A stretch of DNA of 64,000 bases. It comes from Geosiphon pyriformis. Taxonomy: Eukaryota; Glomeromycota; Glomeromycetes; Archaeosporales; Geosiphonaceae. The position numbers and the translations under genes are program-made. The stretch covers positions 417,404-481,403 of the forward strand of contig JAAOMT010000003.1 in the NCBI GenBank assembly GCA_016748015.1, written 5' to 3'. Each line of letters opens with the position of its first letter. The first letter of the stretch is position 1. The notes under the pieces are model-generated. The model was not told the DNA's origin. It did no database searches and saw only the letters and a list, made by a program, of their open reading frames with translations. This document shows positions 22,401 through 31,508 of this stretch, piece after piece.

Positions 22401-24814
22401 GTACAGCTCTACTGAATAATGGTGTATTTGACAGTTCTTTGAATTTGAATAAGAAGATGGCATCCAAAAATTCATTTTTGGTAATTGTAGTAAGTAGAAT
22501 ATTATTGGTATGTGGTTGTTGTTGTTCAATTCCTGGATTGCTAGATGTGGCGTCTTCTGGAGTTACCAGAAGGCTTAAATAGGGTTGGGAATTCAGGTTT
22601 TGGGTGGAACTGGTGTCCAAATTCTGCTGACAAGATTCTGATTGTTGGTGGAAAGAGCTGGGGATTGGTTGATATACAACCATCGCCGATCTCTAGTTTT
22701 GGGTGATCCTCAATCTTGGGTTCCCTGATGTTATTTGAGCTGGGTTTGCTGGTAATGTTTGAATGGTGGGTGTTTGATAAATTGCTGGTGGCTGTGGTTG
22801 ATATATTACTTGTGACTACACCTGATAAATTGCTTGTGGTAGCGGTTAATAAACTGGAGTTTGATAAACTGGTGGTTGATAAATTGGTTGGTGTGTCATA
22901 GGCAGGTAAGTGGGTTGGTATTGGTCTTGATTTGGGTGATAGTTTGGAGTCTGGAACCAGCAATCAGGGTTTCTATATTGATTTCTCAATCGTGGATTGC
23001 TATAAGTATGGCAGTTGGCTCTGATGTGCTCTTGTTTACCACAGTTGTGGCAGATGCACATCTCTGGCTGTTATGACTGATTGGATAATGACAATAAACA
23101 TGACTGATTTTGGATACGATTCACATTTCCCTGATTGTTACGCTGTTGAGGAGGTTGATAAATTGTGCAATTGTCAGCTAAGTATCCCTCTAATTTCTGA
23201 TTAATTGAATCACTGAATTGCTTCAATTTGGAATCCAATTCAGATAATTCATTCATTGCTAGATTCACAGCTTGAGCATGATTAGCTTCTAGTTCAGCTG
23301 CTTCAAAATCTCTGGCATAGGTAACTGTGATTAGAAGGTTCACTGGATGCATTGGATGTACTCGTTGTAGGATGCTACTGCACAATTCTCTAATAAATTG
23401 ATTTAAAATCTGTGGCGCTATGAAATAGTTAGCTTGGATGGCTTGTATTTGGCATAGATTTCTATGGAAGTGTCCCAAGTAGGTAGTGACTGCTTCAGTG
23501 TCCCCTTGTCTGATAGTGGTAAAGGTATTGGCTAATTTGTTAATACTATTATTGTTGCTAAAGTACTGCAAGAATTCAGTTTTGAATTCATTAAAATTTT
23601 GGGGTTTGACAGTGAGACTTTGATACTATACATCAGCAATATCCTGGAGAAAATAAGGGATCACTTGCATCACTCTAGCATCATCTTAATTATTGACTGT
23701 AATGACTTTGGCCACATTATTTAACCAGACTTGGGCATTATCTTTTTTACCATTGAATTTGTTGAGTTTCGCGATGGGTACATAAGCCATTTGTTGTTGC
23801 TGTGATAATAGAAGTTGTTGTTGTTGTTGGGGTAATACTAGTGGCAGTTGTTGATTTTGTTGGTTTGGTGGTTAGATAGACTGGCCAATTGGTTCAATGG
23901 GTGATTGATCGATGATAATAACTGGAGATAAGTGTTGATTAATTACTTCGGGATTTGGATTGTTCTGATTTGGTGGGGTTTGAATATTTGGAGTGTCATT
24001 TTCCAAATTGTCTAAATTGGGCTGGGTTTGAGAGTTCGGGGTTTTAATTTCCAGGTTTTCTAGGATCGGGTTTTGGTAAGTAAATTCTTGATCCTCAGAT
24101 TCTTCTTCCTCTTCTATGTAATTTCCCAAAGACTCACAATTCCGAAATTCAGATAAGGTGGTAGTAATCAAAATCCTGATGGCATTGGTAATCAAGATTT
24201 AAATCTTTCAAAATACTTGCCATATAGTCCTAGTAGATCCTCTTTCCTTTGTTTACTTTGAAATGAGAAACATCCAAATGCTGATGTTGCATTTGATGTG
24301 GACGCATCTATTGATGATATATTGATGGTACTTCCAGGGATATAGGTTGTTTGGGGACTCAATTTTAGTTTTCTTCCAAATGGGTGGTTGTATCTTTTGA
24401 GGTGTTACTGCTGGTGTTTGTAGTTTTCTTTTGCCTTTACTTGTGTAAGTAATTGGGTATCTTTGCTGTGTGTGGTGTTCAATTTCTTTGTTGATCTCAG
24501 TGATGATGGATGCAAAATTGTGATTTATTGGCAGGTTGGTATTTTGAATTAATTTACTGTAAAAAGTTTCTCTTGCTGATTTAATATTCACGGATGTTCT
24601 TAACAGATAGGCAATTCTTTCATTGATGTAGAAATTGAAAGTTGATTCTGCTGATATGTGATTATGGGTTAATCCCAAATGTTGACAGTAATGTTGAAAT
24701 AAGGATTTTGTGAATCCTAGATGGTTTGCTCCAATGTTTTCTGATTCTGCCACTTTTGGATGGGGTTGTTGGTGCTGGTTCTCTGTAGGATTATACCTCA
24801 CAGGAAGCACCAAA
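22401..24814 (-). pseudogene. Element B2: gag
   Basis: The N-terminal module (24253-24813) contains an all-helical-looking stretch and the RYPITYTSKGKRKLQTP block. An acidic and Asn/Pro-rich linker follows (23872-24195), then a Ty3-type capsid-like core (23071-23760, with ILNQFIRELCSSILQRV), an intact CCHC zinc knuckle CHNCGKQEHIRANC (about 23014-23055), and a Gln/Tyr/Pro-rich tail to protease. Gag would form the particle. Stops at 24253, 23872, 23071 and others interrupt it. Confidence 0.83.
24802..24812 (-). other. Primer binding site of B2
   Basis: On the - strand TGGTGCTTCCT, two bases from the LTR edge at 24815. It differs by one base from the site in B1 (TGGTGCTCCCT) and resembles D (TGGTGCTCTCC), so all may use related tRNAs. 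Confidence 0.6.
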
Positions 24815-25650
24815 TGTTACAGGTGACTACTTCTGGTGTTGGATTAGATAACAAACTTGTAACTTGGTGCTAAAAGTTATTCGCATTAATGTTATTAATC
24901 TGAAGGTTTTTGATTTGAGTTCTTTATATAATGGACAAAGATTCAATAGTTGTTTTATCTGTAGCTTCTCAGAATTGCAATTCTGTCAATTTTTCTCTTG
25001 GCATAATGGCCGGCAATCCTCTGGTAAGTATTTCGTATCTTCTGTACATGTTCTACCCTCTCGCAGGGGTTATTTACTAGGCAATTCTTGACGTCAGTAA
25101 TCTAGCACTTTATTTAACCAATTAGTGCACAACAATAAAATCAAAATAAAATAAAATAAAGAAAAGAAATAAAAGAAAATCATAAATAAGCCAAAGTGAT
25201 TTTGCAAGTCAGTATCCCATCAATAGTCATGATCAAGAGCTATTGTTCCAGTGTGTTTAAGTATCAATTACTATCAACATGGAGTGTTGATAGTGAAATT
25301 AGATTTGAGATACCAAATAGTTATTTATTGTGTTTGAAAGATTGTCTAAATGAAATCTAAACTTGGAGGTCTGTCTTTTTTAGCTTCTTATACTACTGCT
25401 ATATATACATAATTGAGATTTCTCAATTCCTCAATTCTTCACAACAGGAATCCTGGAATTCCTGGAATCTTGCAATTCCTTTGAGAAGAATTCTAGAATT
25501 CTGGAATTCTGCGATTCCTTATAAGAATCCTGTAATTTCTGGAATCCTGCAATTCCTAAAAAGAATTCTGGAATTCCATATTTACTACGTCTACTTCTGA
25601 TTGGCTAATAACTATGCTAATATATATTCCCTATATTTCTATGAGTAACA
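24815..25650 (-). repeat. 5' LTR of B2 (836 bp)
   Basis: Starts TGTTACAGG, ends GAGTAACA. Partner of 14539-15378. It contains TATATATA at 25400-25407 and a GGAATYCTGGAAT array at about 25445-25580. Confidence 0.93.
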
Positions 25651-26268
25651 CCAGTGTTTTTTCTGGTAAGCTAATTTCAATCGAGTGTTTTACTCTTATT
25701 TCTGGATTTTTTACTAGTGCTATATCCTGATGTCAGTACTCCACGCGTTAATCCTTAATAGAGTTAGTAATAACAACAATTAAGACAAAAAAATAAAAGA
25801 AATAACATAAAAAAATAAGCCAAGACAATGAACAAGTTAGTATCCTGTTAATAGCTGTGATCAAGAGCTATTATTCCAGTGTAGTTAAGTATCAATTATT
25901 ATCAACATGAAGTGTTGATAGTGGAGAGTGGATTTAGATGGTGAATGATTTATTTATTTAATATTTGTGAATGGAAGATTTCTAACTAAAAGATTCTGCT
26001 TTTTCTACTTCTAACACTACCACTATATATACATAATTGATGTTCTATGAGATCATTCACATTTTCAAGCAATGTGCTATGATTTCTTGAGCAATGCTCA
26101 TATTGTTGAGTGATGTGCTCTAATTTTCTAATATCACTCCACATTGCTAAGCAATGTGCCATGATTTTTGATATTGCTCTATATTGCTGAGCAATGTGCT
26201 CACATGCTAAATACTATTTTTTCATTGGTCTGCTATTTTCTATATCTGTTTTCTTTTTATGAATAACA
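25651..26268 (-). repeat. 5' LTR of B1, second piece
   Basis: Continues the family B LTR exactly where 14538 stops (ctggtaag, then the acgtcagtaatct-like stretch, the gatcaagagctatt block, and TATATATA near 26026). It ends GAATAACA at 26268, next to LINE1 RT. In place of the GGAAT array it has palindromic TTGCTGAGCAATGTG-type repeats (26045-26215). Confidence 0.85.
26045..26215. repeat. Palindromic minisatellite inside B1 LTR
   Basis: Several copies of a unit like cacattgctaagcaatgtg-atgattt. The core CATTGCTnAGCAATG is self-complementary. The same kind of array occurs at about 44465-44610 in the LTR fragment within LINE3. Confidence 0.8.
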
Positions 26269-26912
26269 CCATCTGATAAACCAAAATCTGTCATAATGTA
26301 ATTGGTACGACCTTTGTGAATACCATTGAAAAAATGAATGAACTTGCTATATATCTTAATCCTAACTAAATTCTTTTCAAGATGCTCCCAGCCAACTGAA
26401 TCATATGTCTTCCTCATATCCTGTAAAACCATCCAAAGTTTTTGATTCTTTTCCAAAGCATTCTCAATAACTAAGCCAATAGCAAAAATGGAAGACTAAG
26501 TTGTTATATCTTTCAGAACCAAAAAATTGTTCCCACAAAGAATGTCAAAAGTGCTGCATGCCAAAGAAATCCTATCAGAGAGAATTTTGGAAAGAATTTT
26601 ACAAGCTGTCTTGATTAAAGCAATAGGTCAAGTATTCATAAGAACATCCTCCCAATTATATGGTTTGAGAATTATTGAGACCCAAGCTTTTTTCTAAGAA
26701 CCAGACACAAATTCACCAGACAAACAAGAGTTCAAAAACACCAAAAGCATATCCAGAACTGTTCTATCACAATGTTTCCAAAGCTCATTCAATATACCTG
26801 AGAGACCAGCAGCTTTGCCATTAGGCAGAAAAAAAATCACTTCAAACAATTCATTAAACTCAATTGAACACATAACATTAGAAAAGACTTTATTAAAAAC
26901 ATACTCCAAAGG
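26269..26912 (-). pseudogene. LINE1: reverse transcriptase (N-terminal half)
   Basis: RT blocks: LPNGKAAGLSGILNELWKH (26800-26860), then QDMRKTYDSVGWEHL (catalytic Asp of block A, near 26390-26430), and TDFGLSDG, where the family B LTR begins. Stops and frame changes occur near 26500 and 26695. The downstream catalytic block is lost to the insertion. Confidence 0.87.
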
Positions 26913-28380
26913 TTGATATTAATGACACCAATCACCAGAAACATTATCAACCACATAATGCTTTCTAGTCCAACCCTCCATGATAATGTTCACCTTAGAT
27001 TTAACCAAATTCGGTTCCAGGATAAGTTTATTATCAACAACCAGATGATCAAAAACCACTTTGCAAAATGGGTGTTTCAGCACACTTCTGATTGTATGAC
27101 TCTTATTTATCTTAAAGCTCTCTATTCTCTTATCTATAGCAGCTTTAATGGTTGCCTTCTTAGCCCTCAAAGATTCAGCAAGTTTGAATGTGCGATAAGT
27201 CTTTCTAACACCACAAAGAGCAGAACAAACATGACCAGAGCTTATACTAGAATCCACAACATCTTGAATGACTAAAGCCTTAACATTGTTCAAAAAAACC
27301 CAGCACTTCATAAGAGAATCAAAATTCACAACATTCTCCTCACATGAAGTCTTAACAATTTTAGAAACCAAACGTTCCAATTTGTGATATCTTAAAAATT
27401 TCCTGGTAAAAACATCATCGAAGCTCTTAAATTACCTCTTCTTAAACACCTCATTAGCTGAAAAAACTAATATCTTGCAAACAACATCCCACATCACATT
27501 TAGATCCGAAAACCTCACAGCTACAACAAACTCATCTGAGAACATCAATGCATTGGCCAATATAGCATTACCAAAATTTTTTCATTTAGCTTTATCAGCA
27601 CCCTTGAAATTAAACTTCTAACGATCTCTATTTGCTTACTTGTAAAGAGAGTTTAGCCACATATCCAAAAGTCCACCCAAACCCACAGACATAGACACAG
27701 TCTAATGGTCAGTATCAAAAAATTCCCCAACATTAAACACTTTTTGACCTGCCATAGCATTGATCAAGTTTGAAAAGATAAACAAAAAATTGATCATCTT
27801 AGCCACATCACGAGAGTTAATACACATTGGCATTTTCACATGAAAACATCCACTTAAGGAATTAACCAAACCAAGATCCAGACACTTTTTGAAACTGGCA
27901 CACTTATAAGAGCCATCTTCATTGAAGTCGCCATTTAGAATTACAAAAGAGGACTCATTTATGGTTTTAGCAATCATAGAATTAATATCACCAGCTTGAA
28001 AGAACTGAGCCACCAAAGAAGCACCAGCATAAAGCCCAAAATTGAAACAGAAAGTTTATTTTTGAAGAGTAACTTAAGAGAGATGAACTGACCAGGAACC
28101 TCAGAAACTTTACACATGTGTTTTGCCAAAGAAATGTTCATGATAATTGCAACACCAGAACCCAAATAGCCAGAATTCAGACCAGAAGTAAAAACCTGAA
28201 TACCATTAAACTTATTCATGATCCATGAGTGAATTTTACTCTTTAACTTAGTCTCAGTAACAACAGTAATTAAATTGTTCTGTTCCTTATACTAATAAAT
28301 TATATCATCCTGTTTCACAGGATTGTTTATGTCCCTAACATTGCACATGACAACCTTCTAAACCAACACATTCATTGAGA
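26913..28380 (-). pseudogene. LINE1: APE-type endonuclease and linker to RT
   Basis: Endonuclease parts: IMNKFNGIQVFTSG and SGYLGSGVAIIM (28130-28219), VILNGDFNEDGS (the conserved GDFN, about 27900-27940), and FFDTDH near 27720. The linker (26919-27380) includes IRSVLKHPFCKVVFDHLV. This endonuclease nicks target DNA for target-primed reverse transcription. Frameshifts occur near 28020 and 27700. Confidence 0.85.
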
Positions 28381-29170
28381 AGTAGAAAAAGCTGACGTAC
28401 TCAAATTTGAACACAAATAGTCCAATTTATTCAAAATAGACTCAACCAAAACTTTTAAAGCCATCATCTTGGATTCCAAACCACCAACCTTGGTGGTCAA
28501 AATCTTAGAACTGCTCAAACTCAAGCCAGTAGTTGTATCATTGATGACCTGAGAAGGAGGGGCAGAAATCACTGAAGCACCATCCAAAACTATATCCATA
28601 TCTAAACTAGAGACCACAAACACAGAAACCACTAAAGGAAAAACAACAAGTGCAATCACTGAGAGCACCAATTCTATAAAACCCAATTTCTTCAAAATAC
28701 CAAAGACCTGGTCAGCCAAAAGTTCAAGAGAGCATTTCAAAGATGCTAGATAACCATACAAACTATGGTCACTAAGGGGAGCAGAAGCAAATATAAATGT
28801 TCCAGCAACAAGGGACAAACTAAGACTTAAAGGAACCAAGAGGGCCACATGAAAAGAAAAACCACCAGCTACTTAAGCCCAAGTTTTGCCACCAAAAAAA
28901 ACTAGACGGGTAATAGAAATCTGTTTTTTCTTATAAATACCAGCCAAGCAGACCCGATCTTGATCAATTACTACTTGCTTCCCATGAACACTAGAATTTC
29001 TACTAACTGAACACACATTAGAGATATGACCAAATTGTTTACATTTGGTGCAACAAGCCAGAGAAAGACCAGCCCATCACAAATTCACATCCTTAAAAAC
29101 CAGAACAGAACCAATAGCAGCCAACTTGAATGCTTCATCAGCAAAACAAACCACAACACATCTGTCATGT
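28381..29170 (-). pseudogene. LINE1: zinc knuckle and linker
   Basis: CTKCKQFGHISNVC (CCHC) at 29011-29052, preceded by VVCFADEAFKLAAIGS at the edge with element E. A stop lies near 28873. A Ser/Leu/Val-rich linker follows, with ESKMMALKVLVESILNKLDYL, a probable coiled coil, down to 28381. Confidence 0.82.
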
Positions 29171-29390
29171 TGTTACGGAATGGTTTTCTTGTTATATTTA
29201 ATTGCTGATATCCCGCTTTAATTGCAATCAGTCTTTCGTGAATTCCTCAATTCTATTTGTGTGATAATGTCACTGTTACACTGAAAGCTTTCTTTTTACT
29301 GTTGCAATGTAAATTATTCTTTAATTCTTGATTGTTGTGTGTGTTTATGTACTCCTTCTCAGAGGCTGAACTGAAATCTACCCGCTGTCT
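29171..29390 (-). repeat. 3' LTR of element E, truncated by a misjoin
   Basis: Begins with TGTTACGG, as expected. It is unlike the family A and B LTRs. The sequence switches at 29385-29409 to adapter and then directly to the end of ORF4, so the inner part of this LTR and the polypurine tract are missing in the assembly. Confidence 0.75.
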
Positions 29391-29409
29391 AGATGTGTAT
29401 AAGAGACAG
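29385..29409 (+). other. Tn5 mosaic end / Nextera-type adapter sequence (assembly artefact)
   Basis: 29391-29409 reads AGATGTGTATAAGAGACAG, the 19-bp Tn5 mosaic end used in tagmentation libraries. It is preceded by CTGTCT, the first bases of its reverse complement. Biological origin is very unlikely. Confidence 0.95.
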
Positions 29410-30015
29410 GTTCAATACTGTGTTATTAATTTGTTGTTGTAATTCTTAAAATTGCAAGTTGGTAAGTTGTCCAATACTGTTAATTATTATTATGTTCATG
29501 GTTGGGTCCAACAATAATTTGTGACAGTTTTCAAATGCTTTGAAAATTCTGTAAACTGTTTTTGAATGGAATGTAGTGTTGGTTTTTCCAATGAAAGGTT
29601 CTAATAGTTGGATAGTTGTTTTGTCAAACACTCTAGTTGAGTCTTTTGAGTATAATATTTGTATGTTCAAGTGCTTTCCTAGTTGATAATAACAGTAATT
29701 AATTGGGAATTTCGTTTTCAAGTTGCTAAATGTGTCTGGTGTTAATTCACTTATTTCTATTTCTTCCATTATTAATGTATTGCCCAATGCTATCTCTAAT
29801 TTTTCAATAACTTTGCTAATAAATTTGTTGTTATATTTGGCAATATTATATGGTTCGAAATTATGTTCTTTTCTTGTTTTTGGATTTTCTATTGTTCTTT
29901 TGATGTATGTTATTTTGGAGCTATTAACTGTGATTTTTAGATCGGATTTTAATTGTTGTAAGCTTTCAACTAATTGTTGAGTTATATTGTTGATGTTTTC
30001 TGGAATAAGTATCAT
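29410..30015 (-). pseudogene. Element E: ORF4, unknown
   Basis: ATG at 30015, 84 bases after the integrase stop and in the same frame. Open for 189 codons to a TAA at 29446, where B2 has GAA (QF-EELQ). Similarity continues past this stop to the adapter at 29409. Shared blocks: MILIPENINNITQQL, NYCYYQLGKHLNIQILY, FDKTTIQLLEPFIGK, YRIFKAFEN, IGQLTNLQF. It is hydrophilic, rich in Ile, Lys and Asn, with no transmembrane or signal segment. The full length should be about 220-240 residues as in the other elements. Confidence 0.75.
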
Positions 30016-30099
30016 TGTTTTAATTTTGACTGTTATTTTGGAATCTTTTGCATGCGTTTTTATGGTTGTTAAATCATTTTTGCTGTGATCTAATATTAA

Positions 30100-31479
30100 T
30101 TATCTTTTCGAATAATGTTCAATTAAAACTATTGGTTCTAAATCTCGTGGAATTTGTTCTGGTAGAATTAAAGGTAATTGTGTTCCAATTCTGGGTGTTT
30201 TTGTTGTTATTACTGGTTTACTGTAATAAAATTTCAGCCAGTTATCATGTGCTGCTTTTCTTAATATTTTATCATCTAGTCTTAGCTTGTATGCTCCATT
30301 TCCAAGTATTTCGTGAATATAAAATGGTCCATCCCACTTGTGATCAAATTTTCCACTCCACTGTTTTTCCATTTTTGTACAATGCAACAATACTTTATCT
30401 CCAATTTTGTAGTTAATTATATTATCTGGTAACTGGTTATCATGTCTCACTTTTTGTTGTTCTTGTGATTGTTCAATATTTTGTGCTGCTTTTCTTTTTT
30501 TTTTTTCTAAAGTTCCCATTAATTCGTATGTTCTTCTAAGTAGTGTTTCCTGGAATGTTGCTTCCATGATAGTGTCACTCAGATAAGTTGGAATAGTAAG
30601 TTCAACGGGTAATGTGGCTTTTCTTCCATAAACTAGTTCGAACAGTGTGAATTGTGTAGTATCTTGTTTTACTGTTCTATATGCTAGTAGTACTGCTGGT
30701 ATAAACAAATCCCATTCTTTTTCATGTTCATTACTAATTTTCGCCAGTGATTTGCATAATGTGCGATTAAATCTTTCAACTAATCCATTTGTTTGAGGGT
30801 GGTATGGTGATGACAGTGGTCGCTTGATTCCAAATTTTTGGCTAAGTTCTTTTAAGGTGCTGTTTACGAAGTGTATGCCTTGATCTGATAGCAATTCTTG
30901 TGGACATCCATGTCGGCAAATTAAGTCTTCATGTATGAATTGAGCTACGGAAATAGCATCAGCTGTTTTAATAGCTCTAGCTTCTGGCCATTTGGTGAGA
31001 TAGTCCATGGCTACTGCAATATAATGGTTGTTTCTTGTTGTTATTGGTAAGGGTCCAACTAAATCAATTCCGATTCTTTCAAATGGCTGTCCAATTTTTA
31101 TTGGTCTTAATAATTCCGTTGTTTTTGCTCCTCCTCTTCATTGGCATGGGTCACAATTTCTTATGTATTGGATTATGTCTGAGCTCATTTTTGGCCAATA
31201 GTAATGGCTAGTTGCACGTTGGATGGTTGCTGTTTTTCCAAAGTGGCCTGAATGAATATCTGAGTGCATGTTAAATAAGATAGTTTCTTTTTCATCCGTG
31301 GTTATAACTCTTAATGGATTATCTGGATTTTGTCGATTCCGGTAATAAAGTATGTGATTTTGGATGAAATAGTGTTTTGCTAATTTTTGGAGCTTAATTA
31401 GCTCTTTTACTGGCATTTCTTCGTCTATTTGTAGTGTTTCCAAGTATTGGCTGAGGTTTTTGTAAAGGTGGTTGTTCAT
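30100..31479 (-). pseudogene. Element E: integrase in its own ORF (one stop)
   Basis: ATG at 31479 (MNNHLYKNLSQYLETL), 29 bases after the RNase H stop and in a different frame. HHCC: NMHSDIHSGHFGK, YYWPKMSS, CDPCQ. A single TGA at 31138 follows CDPCQ, where A has AGA (Arg). DDE: AMDYLTKWPEA, LLSDQGIHF, GLVERFNRTL. C-terminal GPY/F module: WDGPFYIHEILGNGAYKLR. Ends at 30100. All catalytic residues are present, so a single base change separates this from an intact integrase. Confidence 0.93.
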
Positions 31480-31508
31480 TGTTGTTATGGTGGGTGGGTT
31501 GGTGATTT

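Larger units (their letters stand above)
14539..25650 (-). mobile_element. Ty3/gypsy-type element B2 (family B), complete with both LTRs
   Basis: Reading on the - strand: 5' LTR (24815-25650), primer site, gag, protease, Cys-rich module, dUTPase, RT, RNase H, separate integrase, ORF4, polypurine tract, 3' LTR (14539-15378). From 24813 to 17521 the polyprotein stays in one frame (about 2092 codons without the inserted solo LTR), interrupted only by stops. It inserted into the 5' LTR of B1. I see no exact target duplication (ctgg left, ccag right). Confidence 0.93.
26269..29170 (-). mobile_element. LINE1 (APE-type LINE), 3' piece
   Basis: From right to left: CCHC knuckle, linker, APE-type endonuclease, inter-domain region, and the start of RT, which is cut at 26269 by element B1. 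The 5' part continues at 37993-39143 beyond element E. The rest of RT and the RNase H would lie left of B1, outside the window. Many frameshifts and stops are present. Confidence 0.88.

Noticed and set aside
26045-26215. CRISPR-like array or transcription terminator from the palindromic repeats
   Set aside because: Units are contiguous and degenerate without unique spacers, lie in an LTR of a eukaryotic element, and vary between copies.
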